Positions 14,770-23,200 of a stretch of 25,069 nucleotides of DNA are shown here, one piece after another (positions within the stretch are counted from its first letter, which is position 1; each line of letters starts with the position of its first letter). Location: assembly GCA_910588655.1 (NCBI GenBank), contig CAJUPJ010000046.1, positions 1 to 25,069 of the forward strand, written 5' to 3'. A program made the translations under genes and the position numbers. The notes below the pieces were generated by a model. It saw nothing but the letters and a program-made list of their open reading frames with translations, was not told the DNA's origin and made no database searches. This stretch comes from an uncultured Lachnospiraceae bacterium (lineage in GTDB: Bacteria; Bacillota; Clostridia; Lachnospirales; Lachnospiraceae).

Positions 14770-16356
14770 ATGATTAAAAATATAAGTTTAAAACACCGTT
14801 TAATTATACCAATTGCCCTTCTCGGCATTGTGGCATTTTTATCAAATATCCTTTCTATTATTAATATACGTAATGTAAATGCCAGTGCTTCACGCATTGC
14901 TGATAACTATATGGATGGACAGAACAGGCTTGCAGAAATATGCCGCTCTTCTATGGATATACATAAAATGGCATTAAGCCATATTGTTGCTACAGATTAT
15001 AATACCATGATTACACTTGTCCAGCAAATCAAAGAAGAAGAAACTGTCCTGGACGGCATGCTTGCGGATTATAAAGACCATGTAATACCAGGAGACCAGA
15101 AACAGTATGAATTACTCCTGTCTGATTATTCTTCATTTAAGCATGCCCTTGTACTGCTTGTATGTGCCAGTGCAAGCCATAAGACACAGTATGCATATAC
15201 ACTTGCCAACACGGATGTTGCTTTATATGCAGGCAATATGGAGGAAGATATTAACAAGCTGAATAATTCTATTAACGGGCAGGCATCCGCAGCGAGAAAA
15301 CAGCTTTCTTCTGTATACCTTATATCACTGGCAGCAGGCATAAGTGCAGTTATTGTCTGTATTATACTGGTATTTGCTGCCTTAAAGCTTATAAATAATT
15401 ATGTAATAACCCCTATAAAAAGTATTTTGAAAACTATCCAGGAAAGTTCCGGGCGTATTAACAACATGACTGGTGAAGTTTTAAAAAGAACCAGTGCTTC
15501 TAAAAAAAGTTCCGCCTGGCTTTCTTCACTTTCCGGGCAGCTTTCTTCAACTATACAGAAAGTTGCAGGAAATGTTTCTGTTATTAATGATAATACAGAA
15601 AGCGTAAGGTCTGATGTTAATAATATGGCTGATGAATGTAGTGACATTACTGGTTATACAGCGGAAATGAATTTTCGTGCTGATGCTATGCAGCAGTCTG
15701 CACAGAACAGTGCAAAAATTACCAGCGCCAAAGCTGAAGAAATATTAAATTCACTTAATAATGCCATTGAAAAAAGTAAAAGCGTAGACCAGATTAAAAC
15801 CCTGGCAAGTAAAATACTTGCTATCTCACAGCAGACACAGCTTATCGCCATGAATGCTTCTGTAGAAGCTGCTAATGCTGGTGACGGCGGAAAAGGATTT
15901 GCAGTTGTCGCAAGGGAAGTGCGTGACCTCGCCAATTCCAGCCAGGAGACAGCTAACCAGATACAGACACTTAATGATGTAGTCACTACAGCAGTTTACA
16001 ACCTTTCAGAAAATGCACAGAATCTGGTTAATTATATGAGCCAGACAGTACTCACGGAATTCCAGGAATTTGTACAGTCCAGCAGCCAGTATAAAGAAGA
16101 TGCTGCACATATCCGGCAGATTATGGATAAATTCCATAAACAGGCAGGACACCTGAAAGATTCTGTGTCTGGAATTGCAGACTCAATTAATACTATTACA
16201 AAGGCTATTGATGACGGTGCTGCTGGCATAGCAAGTGTTGCCAGGAATTCCAGCAGCCTTGCAAGTGATATGGAAAATATTACACAACGCATGAAAACCA
16301 ACCTGGAAGTAGTAGAAGGCCTGGAAAGGGAAACCGTTGTTTTTGACAACTTATAA
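14770..16356 (+). CDS. Methyl-accepting chemotaxis receptor with a four-helix-bundle sensor
   Basis: A 528-residue transmembrane chemoreceptor. TM1 is at about 10-32 and TM2 at about 181-206. The roughly 145 residues between them are helical with no beta strands, the pattern of 4HB_MCP sensors, which in other bacteria often sense small molecules or docked binding proteins. The HAMP segment after TM2 (NNYVITPIKSILKTIQES) is short and not well conserved. The signalling tip is at about 354-382 (QQTQLIAMNASVEAANAGDG then KGFAVVAREV), with Asn where EAARAG has Arg. There is no C-terminal pentapeptide. The open frame extends 65 codons upstream into the lipoprotein gene, but the AAAGGAG site and membrane anchor fix the start at 14770. 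It is in one operon with the binding lipoprotein; a functional pair is inferred from that. Confidence 0.93.
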   Translation: MIKNISLKHRLIIPIALLGIVAFLSNILSIINIRNVNASASRIADNYMDGQNRLAEICRSSMDIHKMALSHIVATDYNTMITLVQQIKEEETVLDGMLADYKDHVIPGDQKQYELLLSDYSSFKHALVLLVCASASHKTQYAYTLANTDVALYAGNMEEDINKLNNSINGQASAARKQLSSVYLISLAAGISAVIVCIILVFAALKLINNYVITPIKSILKTIQESSGRINNMTGEVLKRTSASKKSSAWLSSLSGQLSSTIQKVAGNVSVINDNTESVRSDVNNMADECSDITGYTAEMNFRADAMQQSAQNSAKITSAKAEEILNSLNNAIEKSKSVDQIKTLASKILAISQQTQLIAMNASVEAANAGDGGKGFAVVAREVRDLANSSQETANQIQTLNDVVTTAVYNLSENAQNLVNYMSQTVLTEFQEFVQSSSQYKEDAAHIRQIMDKFHKQAGHLKDSVSGIADSINTITKAIDDGAAGIASVARNSSSLASDMENITQRMKTNLEVVEGLERETVVFDNL

Positions 16357-16364
16357 ATATAATC

Positions 16365-16907
16365 ATGACAGAGTATAATGAAGAGAAAATTTATAATAAT
16401 ATAGAAGCTTTAACCCGCCAGTTATATAATGTTTTTGAAGACTATAAAAACAGCAATAAACTTACACCCAGTGAAACCAGACAATATGAATTATACATTG
16501 ATTATAATTTCTGGCTGGACTTTGCTGGCTGTGCAGATGAAACAGAAGCTTCGTGTTTCTTTAATAAAAATGGTATAAATATTACACCAGTACAATGCAA
16601 AAAACTTGCGGAATTTATTGGTGTTTTAGTATATATCCTTACAGAAGCAGAAACTGCCAGTATATGTTCTTTTTATAATCCTGGTGAAGGATTATGGGAT
16701 TTTGCATTATGGGATTGTAACAGCAATATCCCTGCGGTTACATTACAGGCAATTGTACTTAATTTTGCTATCTGGGAATACGATAACTATTACCTCCAGG
16801 GCGGAACAAGCTGGCTTATAAATAACTGGAATAACCAGCTGGATATATCAATGGCTATTGCAATAAAAAATAAAATTGTTATAGCCATTGCTTTTCCTGA
16901 AAAATAA
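16365..16907 (+). CDS. Conserved-looking protein of unknown function, 180 residues
   Basis: I do not recognise this protein. It begins eight bases after the chemoreceptor stop with no clear ribosome site, so translation may be coupled to the gene before it. It has no signal peptide or obvious membrane helix. The sequence is acidic and rich in Trp, Tyr and Asn (for example NFWLDFAGCADE, LWDFALWDCNSN, FAIWEYDNYYLQGG, SWLINNWNNQ), predicted as mostly helical and soluble. The base composition matches its neighbours, and a stop-free 180 codons in operon position makes it a real gene. A link to the chemoreceptor is possible by position only; it does not look like CheA, CheW, CheR, CheB, CheC or CheD. 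Confidence 0.75.
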   Translation: MTEYNEEKIYNNIEALTRQLYNVFEDYKNSNKLTPSETRQYELYIDYNFWLDFAGCADETEASCFFNKNGINITPVQCKKLAEFIGVLVYILTEAETASICSFYNPGEGLWDFALWDCNSNIPAVTLQAIVLNFAIWEYDNYYLQGGTSWLINNWNNQLDISMAIAIKNKIVIAIAFPEK

Positions 16908-17079
16908 ATTCAGGAAACAGGCATTGGGCACAAAAACCCAGACAAAGCAGGAACTTCTTGCACGTAACCAGCAGATTTACAAGGATTACCTTGCTGGAAA
17001 CAAAATTCCTGAACTGGTTTGCAAATACTATCTGTCAGAAAAAAGCATACAGCGTATTATAAGTAAAATAAACAAGTAA
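16888..17079 (+). CDS. Short helix-turn-helix protein, apparently an N-terminally truncated CD3324-type protein
   Basis: About 50-63 residues with the pattern RNQQIYKDYLAG then LVCKYYLSEKSIQRIISK, which is the C-terminal DNA-binding half of the small CD3324-family proteins of clostridia (family recalled from memory; these are usually about 90 residues). The expected N-terminal part with an EYIYIPKK-like motif is missing, and the frame opens only at a TTG at 16888, overlapping the previous gene by 20 bases with no ribosome site. A second TTG at 16924 has an AGGAAA sequence eight bases upstream and may be the start. It is either a shortened functional protein or a remnant. A strong terminator follows directly. 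Confidence 0.5.
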   Translation: MLFLKNKFRKQALGTKTQTKQELLARNQQIYKDYLAGNKIPELVCKYYLSEKSIQRIISKINK

Positions 17080-17085
17080 AACTAT

Positions 17086-17116
17086 GGGCTGGCATTTACT
17101 GCCAGCCCGTTTCTTT
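17086..17116 (+). terminator. Rho-independent terminator of the rightward chemoreceptor operon
   Basis: GGGCTGGCA (17086-17094) pairs perfectly with TGCCAGCCC (17100-17108) around a five-base loop, followed by GTTTCTTT. It begins seven bases after the HTH stop codon. The minus strand has a shorter T-run, so it may also serve the esterase gene ending at 17144. Confidence 0.85.
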
Positions 17117-17143
17117 AAGTTTCTTAAAAAAAGGGGGGGTTTG

Positions 17144-18703
17144 CTATTCTGCAAGCCCATTCCTGCTTCCAGCAGCCTTTGCACCATCTTCATGACTTGT
17201 CCTGAATGGTGCAACAGGAATACCATTTGCACCAAACAATGTTATTTTGCGGTAATTTGTCCAGCAGTATCTTGCATATAAAGGTTTTTGTACTTTATCT
17301 GATTTAAGGATAACAACATCACTATCTATTTCTGCTTCTGCAGGATAATATTTCTTATCTTCCCCTGCTATCTCAAACCCTTCTTCATTCTCTGCCTTAC
17401 ATACAATTCCTGCTTCTGCATTCTGGAACTGTATATACATTTTGCTTCCATCCACATAATATGACTTATAAACTGGCCCAAATGCAGATGCAGCATCTAT
17501 ACCCCCATATACATGGTACATTGCCTGTAACACCAGCCTTTCACCAACAGGTTCTTTATCTACAGGATGTATATTTCCGTATTCGCCATATTCAAGAATA
17601 ACAGCAATCCCCGTATTTTTAACAGTATTATAAAGCCTCATCTGTGCTTCACGTATAAAAGGCCAGTTCTGGTAGTCCGGCTCCCCCTCTCCCTGGAATA
17701 TTGGAAGCTGTACCAGCATAAAAGGCAGGGTATCATCCTTCCAGTCATGTCTCCACTGTTTTACAAGTGTGGAAAGCAGTTCATAATATGTATATGGCTT
17801 ATGGTCATCTTCTTCACCCTGGTAATATAAAAATCCTGCAAGCGTATATGGCGCTATACGTGAAACCATTGTCTCATATAAGCCGCATGGGCGGTGTTCA
17901 TTGCGTGGGCCAACAGGGCCAGGGTACTTGTTTTCACCAAACAGGCGTATTGCCTCATCCCATGTAGGGTTTGGTGAAGTTGCATAATAGTTTCCTACAT
18001 TTTTATCAAATTCTGCCTGGTAAATAAGGTACTCTTCCCATTCTTTCAGGTATTCTGCTTCATCCTGTTTTGCTACTATATCATCATATTCCTTCAGATA
18101 AGAAGACAGGCATGCCTGCTGTCCAAGAAAATCACGGCTCATCCAGCATGACGCAGAAGTGCCGCCCCAGTTGCATCCAATTATACCGACTGTAACACCC
18201 AGCTTTTCTGATAATTTGCTGGCAAAATGGTAGCCAACGGCAGACCACCTGCTGCACTTTCCAGATGTAAACTTATCCCAGGAACTTCCAGACTCAGCCT
18301 GGTATAATTCTTCACCCTTCCATGCAACTTTTGGAGTATAATAGAACCTGACATTACATCCTGTGCCATTATCTGATGCACCCTGTACTATGCTGCTGCC
18401 ATCCCGGCAGTCCTTCAGTTCCAGTTCCATATTTGACTGGCCGCCTGCAAGCCATACCTCCCCAATCATAATATCATCAAAATTAATAACATCGCTGCCA
18501 TTTGTAACAGACATGCTATAAGGACCACCTGCTTTAAAAGGCGGCAGGGATAAACTCCATCTGCCATCATGAACATTTGTTTCTACAGTACATCCATTTA
18601 ATGAAACAGTAACTGAAACACTGTCAGACTCTCCCCATACTGCAATATTCTTACTTCTCTGCAATACCATGCTGCTGCTAAAAACTGCTGGCATTTTAAG
18701 CAT
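17144..18703 (-). CDS. Cytoplasmic SASA-type carbohydrate acetylesterase (sialate O-acetylesterase-like)
   Basis: A 519-residue hydrolase of the SGNH/SASA superfamily, which removes acetyl groups from sugars. There is no signal peptide, so it would act on imported acetylated oligosaccharides. A beta-rich N-terminal part is followed by block I GGQSNMELEL (nucleophile S90 in GQSNME), then CNWGGTSASCW, FLYYQGEEDDH and GEYGNIHPVDKEPVGERL, the usual order of this family. The typical DxxH before the catalytic His reads GxxH here (G-N-I-H), so the acidic triad member is uncertain. A TTG six codons upstream is in frame, but the GGAGGG site eight bases before the ATG at 18703 decides the start. It is a single gene, convergent with the chemoreceptor operon, with its own promoter at 18791-18819. 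Substrate could be acetylated xylan or mannan oligosaccharides or another acetyl sugar; not resolved. Confidence 0.88.
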   Translation of the reverse strand: MLKMPAVFSSSMVLQRSKNIAVWGESDSVSVTVSLNGCTVETNVHDGRWSLSLPPFKAGGPYSMSVTNGSDVINFDDIMIGEVWLAGGQSNMELELKDCRDGSSIVQGASDNGTGCNVRFYYTPKVAWKGEELYQAESGSSWDKFTSGKCSRWSAVGYHFASKLSEKLGVTVGIIGCNWGGTSASCWMSRDFLGQQACLSSYLKEYDDIVAKQDEAEYLKEWEEYLIYQAEFDKNVGNYYATSPNPTWDEAIRLFGENKYPGPVGPRNEHRPCGLYETMVSRIAPYTLAGFLYYQGEEDDHKPYTYYELLSTLVKQWRHDWKDDTLPFMLVQLPIFQGEGEPDYQNWPFIREAQMRLYNTVKNTGIAVILEYGEYGNIHPVDKEPVGERLVLQAMYHVYGGIDAASAFGPVYKSYYVDGSKMYIQFQNAEAGIVCKAENEEGFEIAGEDKKYYPAEAEIDSDVVILKSDKVQKPLYARYCWTNYRKITLFGANGIPVAPFRTSHEDGAKAAGSRNGLAE

Positions 18704-18746
18704 ATGTAAATCCCTCCTCAAATCCCATAATTACAGGAAAGTTCCA

Positions 18747-18760
18747 AAACACATGTGTTT
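18747..18760. promoter_or_regulatory. Palindromic operator candidate in the esterase leader
   Basis: AAACACATGTGTTT is a perfect 14-base palindrome lying between the predicted promoter (18791-18819) and the esterase ATG (18703), a position where a bound repressor would block transcription. Confidence 0.42.
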
Positions 18761-18790
18761 ACATAAACAATTTCCTGCCTGGTACTATTG

Positions 18791-18819
18791 ATTGTACACA
18801 TAGTGCAGGTAAACTGCAA
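18791..18819 (-). promoter_or_regulatory. Likely promoter of the acetylesterase gene
   Basis: On the minus strand TTGCAG (18814-18819) and TACAAT (18791-18796) are 17 bases apart, giving a leader of about 80 bases before the ATG at 18703. Confidence 0.5.
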
Positions 18820-18830
18820 GGCTTTATTTA

Positions 18831-19124
18831 GGATAATTTACAGTTATCCTGTGTTGTTTTTGTAAATTGGCGTACGCAAGGTTTCCATGTTCCACTAAAT
18901 TATTCCATTCCAGGGCACGCTTCCGCTACGACAGCCCGCGCAGCAGCACATAAAGCCCATATATCCCAAAGGAAACTTACGTTTCCTCTGGGACATATGG
19001 ACTTAAATGCTGGCGGGGCTGAAGTGCCCCTGTCATGGAATAATATTAGATGGAATACTGGAAACTTGCTGTTCTCTGGCAGAATTACAAAAAAACATTT
19101 CGCTGTTATAACTGAAAATTATGT
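18831..19124. repeat. Long imperfect palindrome, copy 1 of a repeat family
   Basis: The stretch folds on itself almost end to end. ATAATTTACAGTTA (18833-18846) pairs with 19109-19122; GTTTCCA, ATTCCAT and CAGGGCAC (18881-18918) pair with GTGCCCCTG, ATGGAATAAT and TGGAAAC (19024-19066); the centre is a strong hairpin with AGGAAAC-TTAC-GTTTCCT at 18970-18987. It has no coding potential beyond chance frames. It lies in the gene-free 18704-19784 interval and shares blocks with 6845-6993 and with copy 2. Confidence 0.78.
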
Positions 19125-19244
19125 TGAGGGGAAGTTGATTTAGAAGGGTGAAAAGCAATGAGAACCTTTTTATACTGCCAACATGGCTGTGAATTAAAAA
19201 TTTCCATTTATAATAAATAAACCGCAAAATCATCTCCACAACAC

Positions 19245-19700
19245 AATTTACAGTTATCATTTTATGTTTTATTGTAAACCGCTGGAAACAGGTTTTGCGT
19301 GCCATATGCCAGCAATATTCCATAAAAGGCGCACTTTAACCCAGGCAGCGCAATGTCATTTAGTTAAGAATTCAGATGGAAATTGTTTATAAATTATCAA
19401 AGTGTAGATTGCTGGCAAATTCCAAATGTGCTTCCATGAAAAAGCTGTACGAAGCCGCTGATGCTTAAGCCCTGTATTTTAGAGCTTTATGCACCATTGC
19501 GTGCGAGCACTCGCCAAACCAGCGGAAGCATGCTTTGTTCATGGAAGGCACTTTGGATTTGCCAGCTCATCCCATCATTATTAAATTCCAGCATCTCCCT
19601 TAACTAAATGAGATTGTATTGTGCCCTTTTATGGAATATTCTGGCTCTGGCACACAAACCGTCCATCTTTACACAAACACAGGATAACCATAAATTATCC
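19245..19700. repeat. Long imperfect palindrome, copy 2 of a repeat family
   Basis: This 450-base stretch also folds end to end. AATTTACAGTTATC (19245-19258) pairs with the region ending at 19700; ATTCCATAAAAGG (19317-19329) pairs with 19625-19637; CATTTAGTTAAG (19357-19368) pairs exactly with CTTAACTAAATG (19599-19610); GCTGGCAAAT and CTTCCATGAA (19411-19440) pair with TTCATGGAAGG and ATTTGCCAGC (19539-19566). The right end GGATAACC...AAATTATCC also pairs with the left end of copy 1 (18831-18866), so the pair can form one 870-base fold. The YbjQ promoter starts 11 bases beyond the right end. Between the copies (19125-19244) I see nothing else. Confidence 0.78.
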
Positions 19701-19710
19701 CATAATTATA

Positions 19711-19739
19711 TTGACAAATGTGTTTTTATGTATTATTGT
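19711..19739 (+). promoter_or_regulatory. Promoter of the YbjQ gene
   Basis: A perfect TTGACA (19711-19716) and TATTGT (19734-19739) separated by 17 bases, with the ATG at 19785. Transcription should start near 19746. Confidence 0.7.
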
Positions 19740-19784
19740 ATTAATCAGATAGTACAAATATTTATAGGATAAGGAGTGGTATTT

Positions 19785-20096
19785 ATGGTATTAGTTAATA
19801 CTGATTATATTTCAGGCAAGGAACTTGAAATGCTGGGGCTTGTCAAAGGCAGCACTATACAGAGCAAACATATTGGAAAGGATATATCACAGGGTTTTAA
19901 AACACTTGTTGGTGGTGAATTAAAAGCATACAATGACATGATGAACGAAGCAAGGGAACTTGCAACTAACCGCATGGTACAGGAAGCAGAACACCTTGGC
20001 GCTGATGCCATAGTTAATGTAAGGTATGCCAGTTCCGCAATAATGCAGGGAGCAGCAGAAGTTATTGTATATGGCACAGCCGTACGCTTCAGGTAA
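19785..20096 (+). CDS. YbjQ/UPF0145 family protein
   Basis: A 103-residue cytoplasmic protein of the YbjQ (UPF0145, DUF74) family, small proteins that form a pentameric ring and are often described as putative heavy-metal binding; the true role is not established. The family pattern is clear: LGLVKGSTIQSKHIGKDI, then LKAYNDMMNEARELATNRM, GADAIVNVRY and AAEVIVYGTAVRF. Length is normal. A GTG three codons upstream is in frame but overlaps the AAGGAG ribosome site, which is eight bases before the ATG at 19785. The gene has its own promoter and a strong terminator, so it is transcribed alone. Confidence 0.93.
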   Translation: MVLVNTDYISGKELEMLGLVKGSTIQSKHIGKDISQGFKTLVGGELKAYNDMMNEARELATNRMVQEAEHLGADAIVNVRYASSAIMQGAAEVIVYGTAVRFR

Positions 20097-20129
20097 CTAT
20101 ACATATTTAAAAATATCATAAATAAGGTT

Positions 20130-20168
20130 AAAAGTTTGCTATAAACGGATTGTATAGCAAACTTTTTT
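20130..20168 (+). terminator. Rho-independent terminator of the YbjQ gene
   Basis: A perfect 14-bp stem (20130-20143 with 20153-20166) around a nine-base loop, ending in a run of six T. It starts 33 bases after the stop codon. Confidence 0.9.
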
Positions 20169-20191
20169 GTGTTAAACTAAATCTGGTATTT

Positions 20192-20197
20192 TATAAT
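20192..20197 (+). promoter_or_regulatory. Possible -10 box of the hybrid kinase gene
   Basis: A perfect TATAAT 25 bases before the kinase ATG. The best -35 partner (TTGTGT near 20167) is 19-20 bases away and overlaps the preceding terminator, so the promoter is weak or depends on an activator. Confidence 0.35.
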
Positions 20198-20222
20198 TGT
20201 ACTCACAAGGAGGAAAACAGAT

Positions 20223-23200
20223 ATGTATCATTGCCATATTCGTTTTTATCTGACAGGCGGACAGCATGGTATATTTGATATTATAAAAAAGATGTCCCCG
20301 CTTGAACATTTTACACATGAATTTTATGAAAGTGGAACACCTGAAACCCCGCTGGCTGTTTCAGCAGACGTAATATTTGCAGACCTTACAGGCAAAGATG
20401 CCAGGACAGCTCTGCAATTCCTAGTTTCTGCCAAAAGAAAGGATGCCAGACTTATTCTCCTTGCAGATAAAGACCAGATTGCATCTCTGTCAGACAGTTT
20501 TAATAAAATTGACGATATATGGGTACTGCCTCTGTCAGACAGTGAATTAAGCTTCCGTTTCCTTAAATGGCAGCAGGCGTATAAAAGGGACAAAGACCAC
20601 TGGCAGGATAGCCAGTATTTAGAGGCGGCTATTAACAGTGTGCCAAATCTTGTATGGTATAAGGATAAGAACGGCATACACCATAAGGTAAATGACAGCT
20701 TCTGCAAAACAGTAAATAAGACAAAACAACAGGTAGAAGGACAGAGACATGCATATATCTGGGATGTTGAACAGGATGACCCAGCCTGCATAGAATCTGA
20801 ACATGAAGTAATGAGCACAAGAAAAACCTGTATATCTGAAGAAACAGTTAAAACAGGTGATGGCACAAAGCTTCTTACTACATATAAATCTCCATTATAT
20901 GATATTGATGGCAGTGTAATGGGAACTGTTGGCGTAGCTATTGATATAACACAGGAACGCGCATATGAACAGGAATTAATAAAAAAGAACCTTACCCTGG
21001 AAACAATTTTTACCTCTCTTGACTGTGGCATTATGACACACTCTCTTGATGGTAAACATATAATCAGCATAAACAGGGCAGCTCTTAATATACTTGGTTA
21101 CAGCTCTAAAAAAGAGTTAATGGAAAAAGGGTTTGATTTAGTTGCACCTTCTGTTGTAGAAGAAGACAGGCCAAAGCTAAGGGAAGCTATTAAGAAACTG
21201 GATAAACCAGATGATACTGTTAATGTTGAATACCGCATACAGCATGATAATGGGCAGATATTACATATAATGGGCAATATTAAGCTGCTGGAAGAAGACG
21301 GGACACTGTTCTACCAGCGTTTCCTTCTGGACTGCACTGACCAGAAATTAAAAGAAAAAAGGGAACGCATGGAAAGTGAACGCCGCCAGATGGAACTTGT
21401 ACATGCATTAAGTGTAGATTTCCAGCTTGTATGTTTCTTTGACCTTAATACTGGCATGGGAAACCTTCTGCAGCTTACTGATAACAGCCGTTATAAGTTT
21501 GACTATATTTTTAACAATGAAATTTCACTTGATGCATTTATGGAACTCTTTATTAATAGAACAGTCTATGAAAGCGACAAGGAAATGCTGCGTAATGCTT
21601 CTTCTATTGCTTATATTAAAAATGAACTTACAGAAAAGAAACTTTACTACATTAATTTCAGGATTTCCAGGGATAAAAACATTGAATATTTCCAGATGAA
21701 AGTTGTAAGGGCAGGCAACTGGGCAGAAAACAAGGGAATTGTCCTTGGATTTTGCAGTGTAGATGAAGAAACCCGCAAGGAGATGGAACAGAAAAATCTT
21801 CTAAAGGATGCATTGCACCAGGCAAAGAGGGCAAGCAGGGCAAAAAGTGTATTCCTCTCCAATATGTCACATGATATACGCACACCTATGAATGCAATAG
21901 TAGGATTTACGAACCTGGCTGTTACGCATATTGACAACAAAGAACAGGTGGAAGAATACCTTGGTAAAATTATGACATCAGGCAACCATCTTTTAAGCCT
22001 TATTAATGATGTGCTTGATATGAGCCGTATAGAAAGCGGCAAAATACACCTTGAGGAAAAACCATGCAGCCTTCCGGATATTTTACATGGGCTGCACAAT
22101 ATTATACAGGCAGATGTACATGCAAAGCAACTTGAACTGTATATAGATACTATAGATGTATTTGATGAAGATATTTACTGCGATAAGCTAAGGCTTAACC
22201 AGGTACTTTTAAACCTTTTAAGCAATTCCATTAAATATACAGCTGCTGGCGGTTCTGTAAGTATGAGGATTACTGAAAAACCTGGTGCACCATCTGGTTA
22301 TGCAAATTTTGAATTTATTATTAAAGATAGCGGAATTGGAATGAGCGAAGAATTTGTATCACATATATTTGAACCATTTGAACGGGAACAGAATACAACT
22401 ACAAGTGGTATACAGGGAACCGGGCTTGGAATGGCTATTACCAAAAATATTGTTGATATGATGAATGGTGCAATTGAAGTAAAAAGCGAACAAGGAATAG
22501 GAACAGAATTTATTGTTTCATTTACATTCCGTTTATTTGCAGAGGAAAAGAAACCAAAAGATATTAAAGAACTGAAAGGCTGCCGGGCACTTGTAGTAGA
22601 TGACGATTTTAATACATGTGACAGTGTATCATATATGCTTGGCCAGATTGGAATGAGCGCGGAATGGACATTATCAGGCAAAGAGGCTGTGCTGCGTACA
22701 CACCAGGCAGTTATGCGTGGCAATGACTACCGTGTGTATATTGTTGACTGGCTTCTGCCTGATATGAATGGTGTTGAAGTTGCCAGGAGGATTAAAAAAG
22801 AAACAGGCGGCAATGTACCAATTATTGTACTGACTGCTTATGACTGGTCTGATATAGAAGCTGAAGCAAAAGAAGCCGGAGTAACTGCATTTTGCAGCAA
22901 ACCGCTGTTTTTATCGGAACTAAGCAGCTGCCTTAAGTCCATTATTAATAAAGATAAAAATGAAACTAAAGAAGACAACAGTGGTAATAAACACCATACA
23001 GGACGTATCCTGCTTGCAGAAGATGTTGACTTAAACCAGGAAATTGCCTGCACCCTTTTAAATGAATCAGGTTTTTCTACAGAAGTTGCCGATAATGGCA
23101 AAATCGCACTTGAAATGGTCAGCAAATCTGAACCTGGATATTACCAGGTAGTGCTTATGGATATACAGATGCCTGTAATGAACGGCTATGAAGCTACAAA

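Noticed and set aside
19033..19323. 96-codon minus-strand frame
   Set aside because: It runs across the arms of two palindromic repeats, has no ribosome site and no recognisable protein pattern.
18704..19784. CRISPR array or tandem repeat array
   Set aside because: The repeats are inverted and nested with no regular spacing or unique spacers.
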